In this document: positions 5,858 through 14,008 of the stretch, in pieces
Layout: the number at the start of each line of letters is the position of its first letter
Numbering within the stretch: the first letter of the stretch is position 1
Assembly: GCA_900316285.1 (NCBI GenBank)
Contig: ONCG01000031.1
Location: forward strand, 28,361-61,433
DNA: 33,073 bases
Source of the DNA: an uncultured Prevotellaceae bacterium
GTDB lineage: Bacteria; Bacteroidota; Bacteroidia; Bacteroidales; Bacteroidaceae
Direction of reading: 5' to 3'
Program-made: the position numbers and the translations under genes
The notes under the pieces: model-generated
Databases searched by the model: none
Told to the model about the DNA's origin: nothing
Seen by the model: only the letters and a program-made list of their open reading frames with translations

Positions 5858-5873
5858 CTTCACATTTTATTAT

Positions 5874-5881
5874 TATCTTTG
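5874..5881 (+). promoter_or_regulatory. -7 promoter box of the glycosyltransferase operon (near-leaderless)
   Basis: TATCTTTG ends only 4 bases before the ATG at 5886. Transcription would start at or next to the start codon, so the mRNA would be leaderless or nearly so. There is no clear -33 TTTG; the tandem repeat occupies that place. Confidence 0.55.
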
Positions 5882-5885
5882 CAGC

Positions 5886-6824
5886 ATGAAACTATCTGTA
5901 ATAGTACCTGTTTACGGTGTTGAGGACACTTTGGAGCGTTGTGTGGAGAGCATTCTGAGCCAGAGTTTCCGTGACCTGCAGCTGATACTTGTCGACGACT
6001 GTTCGCCCGACCGCTGTCCCCAGCTATGCGACAAGCTCGCCGCCAAGGATGCACGTGTCGTGGTCAGACATCGTCGCGAGAATGGCGGACTGAGTGCTGC
6101 GCGCAACACCGGTCTTGCACGCGCCAAGGGCGAATACGTCACCTTCGTCGACAGCGACGATTACTTGGGCGCCGACACGCTGAAGCCGCTGATGGAACTA
6201 CTGGCCGTGCATCACGAGTACGACCTGCTAGAATATTCCGTCTACGAGCATTACGGCTGGCCCGGACACATGAACATTCTGCGACTCGACGACCGAGCCT
6301 ATACCGACATGCATGACTATTGGTATACGGCACGAGCCTATGAGCACACGTATGCCTGCAACAAGATCTACAAGAAAGAGCTGTTCGACGGGCTTACCTT
6401 CCCTGAAGGTCGCAAGTTCGAAGATGCCTACATGCTTCCGCTGTTGCTCGAGCGGGCCTATTGCGTGGCGACGACAAGTCTGGGCTGGTACTACTATTGC
6501 CACAACCCCAAGGGCATCACCATGCAGGCCGGAGGCGAAGAGCTGCGCGACCTGCTACAGGCACATCTGAAGGTGCTGAAGAAGGACTCCAACAGCCCTC
6601 TCGCCCACCCCACAGCACACTATTACGGCAAGGTGCTGAATGTGGCTCTCGACGTCTGCGAAGCAACCGGCGAAGTGGCCGATCTGCCGCGTTTCAAGCA
6701 GGTGTGCAATCATCCCGATGCAGGTAAAGCAGGAATTAAAGTAAAAGCACTTAACATATTAGGACTGAAGAACTTATGCAGAACGAACAAACTCCTTCAT
6801 TGCTTCAGCAAAAGAGGCCGTTAG
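5886..6824 (+). CDS. Family 2 glycosyltransferase
   Basis: A protein of 312 residues with a GT-A fold start: KLSVIVPVYGVEDTLERCVE (residues 2-21), then LILVDDCSPD (about 33-42), NGGLSAARNTGLARAKGEY (66-84) and the metal-binding DxD motif in VDSDD (88-92). These are the hallmark motifs of GT2 enzymes that add sugars from nucleotide-sugars to cell-surface glycans. No membrane segment is visible, so it is a soluble or peripheral cytoplasmic enzyme. Start 5886 is chosen because the family motif begins there; the open frame upstream is low-complexity promoter DNA. It is the first gene of a three-gene operon and overlaps the next by 49 bases. Donor and acceptor sugars cannot be read from the sequence. 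Confidence 0.88.
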   Translation: MKLSVIVPVYGVEDTLERCVESILSQSFRDLQLILVDDCSPDRCPQLCDKLAAKDARVVVRHRRENGGLSAARNTGLARAKGEYVTFVDSDDYLGADTLKPLMELLAVHHEYDLLEYSVYEHYGWPGHMNILRLDDRAYTDMHDYWYTARAYEHTYACNKIYKKELFDGLTFPEGRKFEDAYMLPLLLERAYCVATTSLGWYYYCHNPKGITMQAGGEELRDLLQAHLKVLKKDSNSPLAHPTAHYYGKVLNVALDVCEATGEVADLPRFKQVCNHPDAGKAGIKVKALNILGLKNLCRTNKLLHCFSKRGR

Positions 6825-7762
6825 TGAGCTTCATCGTTACCACCTATAACATGCCTCACCAGTTGCTCCGTGAGTGTCTGGAGAGCATTGGCGCGTTGGG
6901 ACTTGACGACGACGAATGTGAGATTGTGCTGGTCGACGACGGCAGCGAAGTGACACCCCTTGCCGAACTCTCTGACTGGCAGGATCGCATGGTCTACCTG
7001 CGGCAGCAGAACTGCGGTCTGAGCGTGGCCCGCAACAACGGCTTGCGTATTGCCACAGGCCGCTACATTCAGTTTGTCGATGGCGACGACTGTCTGCTCA
7101 GCAACACCTATCGCCAATGTCTCGAATGGGTGAAGGAGCACGATGCCGACATGATGCTCTTTGGTCTGAACACCCAGACGGCTCGCGACAGCCAGGACGA
7201 CATAGCCATTGAAGGACCGATGACTGGCGCCTCGTATCTGCATAACCACAACCTGCGGGCATCGGCATGCGGCTATCTGTTCCGAAGGCTGATGCTCGAC
7301 AACCTGCGCTTCACCCCAGGCATCTACCACGAGGACGAGGAGTTCACACCCCTGCTGCTGCTCAAGGCCGACCAGCTCTACTTCACCGAGGCCGACGCCT
7401 ACTACTACCGCCAGCGTGAAGAGTCGATCACCCATCAGGCCGACGAAGCCCACACACGGAAGCGCCTTGAGGACATGCGAAACATCATCTACCGCCTGCA
7501 GAAGACCTCGGCCACCATTCCCGAGGGTGAGCGCGTGGCATTGAGCCGTCGTGTGGCACAGCTGTCGATGGACTATCTCTATCAGACCATCCGCCTCACA
7601 CGCAACAAGGAGTCGCTCGACGCAGCCATCAAGCATCTGGAGGTGGCAGGCCTCTTCCCGTTGCCCGACAAGGCCTACACGAAGAAATACAGCATGTTCC
7701 GCCGGCTCGTTGGAAACGCGGCTGGCAGGCGCCTGCTGTTGCTGTTTGCGGCACGCGGATAA
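6776..7762 (+). CDS. Family 2 glycosyltransferase (second of the operon)
   Basis: A protein of 328 residues. After a short N-terminal extension the GT2 motifs appear: PLVSFIVTTYNMPHQLLREC (15-34), IVLVDDGSE (50-58), NCGLSVARNNGLRIATGRY (79-97) and the DxD motif in VDGDD (101-105). The start at 6776 lies inside the end of the previous gene (49-base overlap), which implies coupled translation. A later start, GTG at 6822, would also keep the motifs, so the exact N-terminus is uncertain. It shares its general plan with the upstream enzyme but is clearly divergent, so the two probably add different sugars to one glycan. Soluble; no signal peptide. Confidence 0.86.
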   Translation: MQNEQTPSLLQQKRPLVSFIVTTYNMPHQLLRECLESIGALGLDDDECEIVLVDDGSEVTPLAELSDWQDRMVYLRQQNCGLSVARNNGLRIATGRYIQFVDGDDCLLSNTYRQCLEWVKEHDADMMLFGLNTQTARDSQDDIAIEGPMTGASYLHNHNLRASACGYLFRRLMLDNLRFTPGIYHEDEEFTPLLLLKADQLYFTEADAYYYRQREESITHQADEAHTRKRLEDMRNIIYRLQKTSATIPEGERVALSRRVAQLSMDYLYQTIRLTRNKESLDAAIKHLEVAGLFPLPDKAYTKKYSMFRRLVGNAAGRRLLLLFAARG

Positions 7763-7826
7763 GCCTCGTGCGTAAACAAGGAAAGCTGACACCTTTTTAA
7801 AGTGACTATTACAGGCTATAAGAATC

Positions 7827-8924
7827 GTGCGAATACTACTACTGGGCGAATATAGCAACGTGCATGCCACGCTGGCGAAAGGTCTGCGTGAACTGGGACA
7901 TGAGGTCACCGTGGTTTCGAACGGCGACTTCTGGAAGAACTATCCCCGCGACATCGACCTGACCCGTTCCTACACGAAGCTGGGTGCCCTGTCCTATTGG
8001 CTCCGCCTGCTTCGCATTCTGCCCAAGTTGCGCGGCTACGACGTGGTTCAACTCATCAACCCCATGTTCCTCGAGCTGAAGGCAGCACGCATCACGCCCG
8101 TTTATCGTTATCTGCGGCGCCACAACAAGCGTGTGTTTCTGGGTGCATTCGGTATGGACTACTATTGGGTGAGCACCTGTTGCAACGAACGTCCCCTGCG
8201 CTATAGCGACTTCAACATCGGCAACGAGTTGCGCACGAATGCTGACGCCTTGCAAGAACGACGCGACTGGCTGGGAACCGACAAGCAACGACTCAACGAG
8301 CTGATTGCCAACGACTGCGACGGCATCATCACGGGCCTCTATGAGTACCAGGTATGCTACGAGCCAAAGTTCCCCGATAAGACGCAGTTCATTCCCTTTC
8401 CCATCGTTGTAGGCGAACGGCCCGCCATCTCCCCCACTCCGCCCGAGCGGCTGCGGCTCTTCATCGGCATCAATCGCACGCGGTCGGAATATAAAGGTAC
8501 TGACATTATGTTGCGTGCTGCACAGGACGTTCAGGCAGCCTATCCCGACAAAGTGGAACTACGCATCGCCGAGAACATTCCCTTTGAGCAATACGTCGAA
8601 CTGATGAACGGTTCCGATGCCATCCTCGACCAACTCTACAGCTATACCCCCTCGATGAATCCGCTGGAAGCCATGACGAAAGGCATCATCTGCGTCGGAG
8701 GTGGCGAGCCCGAGAACTATGCCATCCTCGGCGAAGAAGAGCTGCGACCCATCGTCAACGTGCAGCCCACCTACGAAAGTGTTCGCCACGAACTTGAGCA
8801 ACTCGTCATGCACCTGGAACGGGTGCCGCAGCTGCGCGAAGAGAGCTGGCAATACGTGAAAAGGCATCACGATTACCTGAAAGTAGCACGCCAGTACGAG
8901 CAGTTCTATCTGAAAAAACATTAA
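7827..8924 (+). CDS. GT4-like glycosyltransferase (GT-B fold)
   Basis: A protein of 365 residues starting at a GTG. The N-terminus, MRILLLGEYSNVHATLAKGL followed by RELGHEVTVVSNG, is the usual nucleotide-fold start of GT-B enzymes. Near the C-terminus NPLEAMTKGIICVGGGEPEN (about 277-296) matches the E-x7-E type donor-binding region of family 4 enzymes. No ATG gives the same N-terminus, so GTG is the likely start. It lies 64 bases after the second GT2 gene, on the same strand and without a terminator between them, so it probably belongs to the same operon. Its likely role is transfer of a sugar to a surface polysaccharide or glycolipid. Family membership is fairly sure, substrate unknown. Confidence 0.8.
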   Translation: MRILLLGEYSNVHATLAKGLRELGHEVTVVSNGDFWKNYPRDIDLTRSYTKLGALSYWLRLLRILPKLRGYDVVQLINPMFLELKAARITPVYRYLRRHNKRVFLGAFGMDYYWVSTCCNERPLRYSDFNIGNELRTNADALQERRDWLGTDKQRLNELIANDCDGIITGLYEYQVCYEPKFPDKTQFIPFPIVVGERPAISPTPPERLRLFIGINRTRSEYKGTDIMLRAAQDVQAAYPDKVELRIAENIPFEQYVELMNGSDAILDQLYSYTPSMNPLEAMTKGIICVGGGEPENYAILGEEELRPIVNVQPTYESVRHELEQLVMHLERVPQLREESWQYVKRHHDYLKVARQYEQFYLKKH

Positions 8925-8949
8925 ACGAAAGGAATTTTCTTGCTTTCAG

Positions 8950-8981
8950 TTTGCGAAATCGGAAAAAAAAACGTACCTTTG
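8950..8981 (+). promoter_or_regulatory. Bacteroidota promoter for the AAA ATPase gene
   Basis: TTTG (8950-8953), a 20-base spacer, then TACCTTTG (8974-8981). The ATG at 9008 lies about 26 bases downstream, which supports that start over a TTG at 8951. Confidence 0.75.
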
Positions 8982-9007
8982 CAAAGATATATCATTACAA
9001 ACGCAGC

Positions 9008-10195
9008 ATGGAAGCATTTTTTCGCACACATAGCTACCTTGTCGAGCATGTCCACGCACCCGTCCGCCGCACGCTGATGGATGAGATTGACTGGCGCGAC
9101 CGCCTCATTGGCATCAAGGGTACGCGCGGCGTGGGAAAAACCACGTTCCTGCTGCAATATGCCAAGGAAAACTTCGACGTCAGAGACCGCCAATGCCTCT
9201 ACGTCAACATGAACAACTTCTATTTTCAGGGCCGCGGCATAGCCGACTTCGCAGGCGAGTTTGTATCGCACGGAGGTCGCGTGCTGCTCATCGACCAGGT
9301 GTTCAAGCAGACGGAATGGAGCCAGGAGCTGCGCCGTTGCTACGACCTCTACCCTGAGCTGAAGATTGTGTTCACCGGTTCCAGCGTGATGCGCCTGAAG
9401 GAAGAAAACCCCGAGCTGAACGGCATCGTGAAGAGCTACAACCTGCGCGGTTTCTCGTTCCGTGAGTTCCTCAACCTCATGACGGGCAATCAGTTCCACT
9501 CCTACTCGCTCGACGACATTCTGCACAACCACGAGCGCATCGTGAAGGAGATTCTGCCGAAGGTGAGCCCCATGCGCTACTTCCAGGACTACATTCATCA
9601 TGGTTTCTATCCGTTCTTCCAAGAGCAACGCAACTATTCAGAGAACCTCTTGAAGACCATGAACATGATGACCGAGGTCGACATCCTGCTCATCAAGCAG
9701 ATTGAGTTGAAGTATCTCACCAAGATTAAGAAGCTTTTCTATCAGCTCGCCGAGGAAGGTCCGAAGGCTCCCAACGTGTCGCAGCTTGCCAACGACATCG
9801 AGACCAGTCGTGCCACCGTGATGAACTACATGAAGTATCTCACGGATGCCCGCATGCTCAACATGATCTACCCTGTGGGCGAAGACTTCCCAAAGAAGCC
9901 GTCGAAGGTGATGCTCCACAACTCCAACCTGCTCTATGCCATCTACCCCATCAACGTGGAAAAGCAGGACGCTATGGAGACATTCTTCGTGAACTCGCTC
10001 TGGAAGGACCACACCGTGAACCAGGCAGGCAAGGACGCACACTATATCGTCGACGGCGACAAGCGCTTCCGCATCTGCGATGCCAAGAACGATGCGAAGA
10101 TGCGCAAGAACGACGACACCTATTATGCACGTTACAATACAGAGGTGGGCCACGACAACCAGTTGCCCCTCTGGCTGCTGGGTTTCCTCTATTAG
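9008..10195 (+). CDS. AAA-family ATPase with DUF4143-like C-terminus
   Basis: A protein of 395 residues. Walker A is GTRGVGKTT (38-46), Walker B is VLLIDQVF (92-99) and a sensor-like IVFTGSSV follows. The C-terminal half contains a winged-helix-like part (NVSQLANDIETSRATVMNYM) and a nuclease-like DUF4143 end (FVNSLWKD, KRFRICDAKND). Such proteins are common in Bacteroidetes and archaea, often in many copies, and their role is not firmly known; toxin-antitoxin or defence roles have been suggested. The residue after the Walker B aspartate is Q rather than the usual E, which may weaken hydrolysis. It is a single gene with its own promoter, between the glycosyltransferases and nifJ. Confidence 0.82.
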   Translation: MEAFFRTHSYLVEHVHAPVRRTLMDEIDWRDRLIGIKGTRGVGKTTFLLQYAKENFDVRDRQCLYVNMNNFYFQGRGIADFAGEFVSHGGRVLLIDQVFKQTEWSQELRRCYDLYPELKIVFTGSSVMRLKEENPELNGIVKSYNLRGFSFREFLNLMTGNQFHSYSLDDILHNHERIVKEILPKVSPMRYFQDYIHHGFYPFFQEQRNYSENLLKTMNMMTEVDILLIKQIELKYLTKIKKLFYQLAEEGPKAPNVSQLANDIETSRATVMNYMKYLTDARMLNMIYPVGEDFPKKPSKVMLHNSNLLYAIYPINVEKQDAMETFFVNSLWKDHTVNQAGKDAHYIVDGDKRFRICDAKNDAKMRKNDDTYYARYNTEVGHDNQLPLWLLGFLY

Positions 10196-10295
10196 GGCTT
10201 TGCACATGAGGATTCCTTCAACGATACACCATAAGAGTTCAATTAATTTTAAAACCAAATCATTATACAAAACATCTTTTAATTATTTACAAACA

Positions 10296-13200
10296 ATGGC
10301 TAAAGAAAAAAAGTTTATCACTTGTGATGGTAACGAGGCTGCGGCTCATGTGAGCTATATGTTCTCGGAGGTAGCTGCTATCTACCCCATCACTCCGTCT
10401 TCGCCTATGGCGGAGCATGTTGACGAATGGGCTGCCCGTGGCCGCAAGAACCTCTGGGGACAGAATGTCTCTGTGCAGGAGATGCAGTCGGAAGGTGGTG
10501 CCGCAGGTGCTCTTCACGGCTCGCTGCAGGCTGGCGCGCTCACCACGACGTTCACCGCTTCGCAGGGCTTGCTGCTGATGATTCCCAACATGTACAAGAT
10601 TGCCGGTGAGATGCTGCCTTGCGTCTTCGACGTATCGGCTCGTACACTTGCCAGCCACTCGTTGTGCATCTTCGGCGACCATCAGGATGTGATGGCTTGC
10701 CGTCAGACTGGTTTCGCTATGTTCTGCTCAGGTAGTGTGCAGGAAGTAATGGACCTCACAGCAGTTCCTCACCTCGCCACGCTGAAGACGCAGATTCCGT
10801 TCGTGAACTTCTTCGATGGTTTCCGCACATCGCACGAGTATCACAAGATTGAGGTCATGGAGCAGGAAGAAGTGGCTAAGCTCGTCGATCCCGCCGACGT
10901 GAAGCGCTTCCGCGACCGTGCCCTTTCACCTGAGCGTCCGATGACTCGCGGTACTGCTGAGAACCCCGAGACCTTCTTCACACATCGTGAGGCTTGCAAC
11001 GCAGCCTACGACAAGGTGCCTGAGGTTGTGGAGTACTACATGCAGAAGGTCAGCGAGATTACCGGCCGTGAGTATCACCTCTTCGACTACTACGGAGCCG
11101 AGGATGCCGAGCGCATCATCATCCTCATGGGTTCGGCCACCGAGGCTGCCCGCGAGGCTATCGACTACCTCGTAGCTCAGGGTGAGAAGGTTGGTATGGT
11201 GGCTGTTCACCTCTATCGTCCGTTCTCTGTGAAGCACCTGCTGGCTGCTGTTCCCAAGACCGTGAAGCGCATCGCCGTGCTCGACCGCACGAAGGAGCCG
11301 GGTGCCGAGGGTGAGCCTCTGTACCTCGACGTGAAGAGTGCTTTCTACGATGTAGAGAACAAGCCGCTCATCGTGGGTGGACGCTATGGCCTTGGTTCAA
11401 GCGACACCACGCCTGCCAAGATCATCGCCGTGTTCAACAACCTTGCTCTTCCCGAGCCGAAGAACCACTTCACCGTGGGTATCGTCGACGACGTGACGTT
11501 CACCTCTCTGCCTGAGGTTGAGGAAATGGCACTCGGTGGCGAGGGCATGTTCCAGGCTAAGTTCTACGGCCTTGGTGCCGATGGTACCGTTGGTGCCAAC
11601 AAGAACTCTGTGAAGATCATCGGTGACTCCACCAACAAGTATTGCCAGGCTTACTTCTCCTACGACTCGAAGAAGTCGGGTGGCTTCACCTGCTCGCACC
11701 TGCGTTTCGGCGACACGCCCATCCGCTCTACCTATCTGGTGACCACACCTAACTTCGTGGCTTGCCACGTTCAGGCTTACCTGCACATGTATGATGTGAC
11801 ACGTGGTCTGCAGAAGAATGGTACGTTCCTGCTGAACACCATCTTCGAAGGCGAGGAGCTCGTGAACTTCATGCCTAACAAGGTGAAGCGCTATTTCGCT
11901 AAGAACAACATCACCGTCTACACCATCAACGCTACGAAGATTGCTCAGGAAATTGGTCTTGGCAACCGCACGAACACCATTCTGCAGTCGGCATTCTTCC
12001 GCATCACGGGTGTGATTCCCGTGGAGCTCGCCGTTGAGCAGATGAAGAAGTTCATCGTGAAGTCTTACGGCAAGAAGGGTGAGGACGTTGTGAACATGAA
12101 CTATGCTGCCGTTGACCGTGGTGACGAGTACAAGCAGCTGGTGGTTGATCCCGCATGGGCTAACCTGCCCGACGATGCCGAGAAGGCTGACGAGGCTCCC
12201 GCATTCGTGAAGGAACTCGTTCGTCCTATCAACGCTCAGGCCGGCGACCTGCTGAAGGTCAGCGACTTCGTGAAGCACGACACCGTCGATGGTTCGTGGC
12301 AGAATGGTACCGCCGCCTACGAGAAGCGTGGTGTGGAGGCATTCGTTCCCGTTTGGAATCCTGAGAACTGTATCCAGTGTAACAAGTGTGCCTTCGTTTG
12401 CCCGCACGCTGCCATCCGTCCGTTCGTTCTGACCAACGATGAGCTCGCCGCCTTCGACGGTCTCGACACCATCGAGATGAAGGCTCCCGCCGCTATGAAG
12501 GGTATGCACTTCCGTATTGAGACTTCTGTACTCGACTGTCTGGGTTGCGGCAACTGCGCCGATGTATGTCCGGGCAATCCGAAGCTGGGCAAGGCCCTGA
12601 AGATGGTGCCCTTCAACCCCGATGCAGAGGATATGAAGAAGGAAGCCGAGAACTGGGACAAGCTCGTGAAGGTTCCCAGCAAGCAGGATCTCGTCGACAT
12701 CAAGTCGAATGTGAAGAACTCGCAGTTTGCTACTCCGCTCTTTGAGTTCTCGGGCGCTTGCTCTGGTTGTGGTGAGACTCCTTATGTGAAGCTCGTCAGC
12801 CAGCTGTTCGGCGACCGTGAGATGATTGCCAACGCTACGGGTTGCTCCAGCATCTATTCTGCTTCTATTCCGTCATCGCCCTACACCAAGAACGAGAAGG
12901 GTCAGGGTCCTGCCTTCGACAACTCTCTGTTCGAGGACTTCTGCGAGTTCGGTATGGGTATGGTGCTCGGTAACAAGAAGATGAAGGAGCGCGTCGTGCT
13001 GCTGCTCCAGCAGGCCAGCGAGAATGCTCCTGAGGAGTTCAAGGCTGCTGCCGCCGAGTGGATTGAGAAGAAGGAGGATGCTGAGGAGACGAAGCGTCTG
13101 GCCGCCGTTCTGAAGCCGCTCATCGCTGCTGGTGCTGAGGCCGGTTGCCCGTTCTGCGAGGAGTTGAAGACGCTCGACCACTATCTCGTGAAGCGTTCAC

Positions 13201-13862
13201 AATGGATCATCGGTGGTGACGGTGCTTCTTACGACATCGGCTACGGTGGTCTCGACCACGTGATTGCTTCTGGCGAGGATGTAAACCTGCTCGTGCTCGA
13301 CACCGAGGTTTACTCCAACACCGGTGGCCAGTCGTCGAAGGCTACTCCTCTGGGCGCTATCGCTCAGTTTGCTGCTCAAGGTAAGCGCATCCGCAAGAAG
13401 GACCTCGGTATGATTGCTACGGCCTACGGCTACGTCTATGTAGCTCAGGTGGCTATGGGCGCCGATAACGCTCAATGCCTGAAGGCTATCCGCGAGGCTG
13501 AGGCTTATCCCGGACCGTCGCTCGTCATCGCCTACGCTCCGTGTATCAACCACGGTCTGAAGATCAAGGGTGGTATGGGGCGTTCGCAGGCTGAGGAAGG
13601 CCGTGCCGTTGAGTGCGGTTACTGGCACCTGTGGCGTTACAACCCACAGCTGGCTGAGCAGGGCAAGAACCCGTTCACACTCGACTCGAAGGAGCCGCAA
13701 TGGGATAAGTTCCGTGACTTCCTGCTGGGCGAGGTTCGTTACCTGTCTGTTCAGAAGGCTTATCCTAACGAGGCCGACGAACTCTTCGCCGAGGCTGAGC
13801 GCATGGCTAAGCTCCGCTACCAGAGCTACGTCCGCAAGGCTAAGGAAGACTGGTCTGAGTAA
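10296..13862 (+). CDS. nifJ: Pyruvate:ferredoxin (flavodoxin) oxidoreductase
   Basis: A single-chain enzyme of 1188 residues, the usual length. It oxidises pyruvate to acetyl-CoA and CO2 and passes electrons to ferredoxin or flavodoxin; it is central to anaerobic energy metabolism and is cytoplasmic. Domains in order: the N-terminal pyruvate-binding domain (EAAAHVSYMFSEVAAIYPIT from about residue 12), domain II, the gamma/EKR part, two 4Fe-4S motifs (C692, C695, C698 in CIQCNKCAFVCP; C748, C751, C754, C758 in CLGCGNCADVCPG), the C-x2-C pair C822/C825 and the thiamine diphosphate motif GDGASYDIG (from 974) to EVYSNTGGQ (N about 1008). The start at 10296 gives the family N-terminus. Codons such as GCT, GGT and CGT are more frequent than in its neighbours, consistent with high expression. 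A strong terminator follows. Confidence 0.97.
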   Translation: MAKEKKFITCDGNEAAAHVSYMFSEVAAIYPITPSSPMAEHVDEWAARGRKNLWGQNVSVQEMQSEGGAAGALHGSLQAGALTTTFTASQGLLLMIPNMYKIAGEMLPCVFDVSARTLASHSLCIFGDHQDVMACRQTGFAMFCSGSVQEVMDLTAVPHLATLKTQIPFVNFFDGFRTSHEYHKIEVMEQEEVAKLVDPADVKRFRDRALSPERPMTRGTAENPETFFTHREACNAAYDKVPEVVEYYMQKVSEITGREYHLFDYYGAEDAERIIILMGSATEAAREAIDYLVAQGEKVGMVAVHLYRPFSVKHLLAAVPKTVKRIAVLDRTKEPGAEGEPLYLDVKSAFYDVENKPLIVGGRYGLGSSDTTPAKIIAVFNNLALPEPKNHFTVGIVDDVTFTSLPEVEEMALGGEGMFQAKFYGLGADGTVGANKNSVKIIGDSTNKYCQAYFSYDSKKSGGFTCSHLRFGDTPIRSTYLVTTPNFVACHVQAYLHMYDVTRGLQKNGTFLLNTIFEGEELVNFMPNKVKRYFAKNNITVYTINATKIAQEIGLGNRTNTILQSAFFRITGVIPVELAVEQMKKFIVKSYGKKGEDVVNMNYAAVDRGDEYKQLVVDPAWANLPDDAEKADEAPAFVKELVRPINAQAGDLLKVSDFVKHDTVDGSWQNGTAAYEKRGVEAFVPVWNPENCIQCNKCAFVCPHAAIRPFVLTNDELAAFDGLDTIEMKAPAAMKGMHFRIETSVLDCLGCGNCADVCPGNPKLGKALKMVPFNPDAEDMKKEAENWDKLVKVPSKQDLVDIKSNVKNSQFATPLFEFSGACSGCGETPYVKLVSQLFGDREMIANATGCSSIYSASIPSSPYTKNEKGQGPAFDNSLFEDFCEFGMGMVLGNKKMKERVVLLLQQASENAPEEFKAAAAEWIEKKEDAEETKRLAAVLKPLIAAGAEAGCPFCEELKTLDHYLVKRSQWIIGGDGASYDIGYGGLDHVIASGEDVNLLVLDTEVYSNTGGQSSKATPLGAIAQFAAQGKRIRKKDLGMIATAYGYVYVAQVAMGADNAQCLKAIREAEAYPGPSLVIAYAPCINHGLKIKGGMGRSQAEEGRAVECGYWHLWRYNPQLAEQGKNPFTLDSKEPQWDKFRDFLLGEVRYLSVQKAYPNEADELFAEAERMAKLRYQSYVRKAKEDWSE

Positions 13863-13888
13863 TCAGCAAAGCAATATGCTTAATAATC

Positions 13889-13921
13889 AAGGAGCATCCT
13901 CTTTCGGGGATGCTCCTTTTT
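13889..13921 (+). terminator. Intrinsic terminator of nifJ
   Basis: AAGGAGCATCC (13889-13899) pairs with GGATGCTCCTT around a short loop and runs into five T. It separates nifJ from the convergent GH2 gene, whose stop codon lies about 90 bases on. Confidence 0.9.
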
Positions 13922-14008
13922 CATCGTCTTTGATCGTTGGCCATGAGGCCATATCCTTGATATCAATTAGCTTTTTAGACTTTCCTTAATATCAATTGCC
14001 TCTCTTGT

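Noticed and set aside
6821-7909. Minus-strand open frame of 362 codons across the glycosyltransferase genes
   Set aside because: It lies opposite genes with clear GT motifs, shows no family motif and has the biased composition of an antisense shadow.
10080-10295. Upstream extension of nifJ
   Set aside because: The extra 72 residues overlap the ATPase gene and look non-coding; the family N-terminus begins at 10296.
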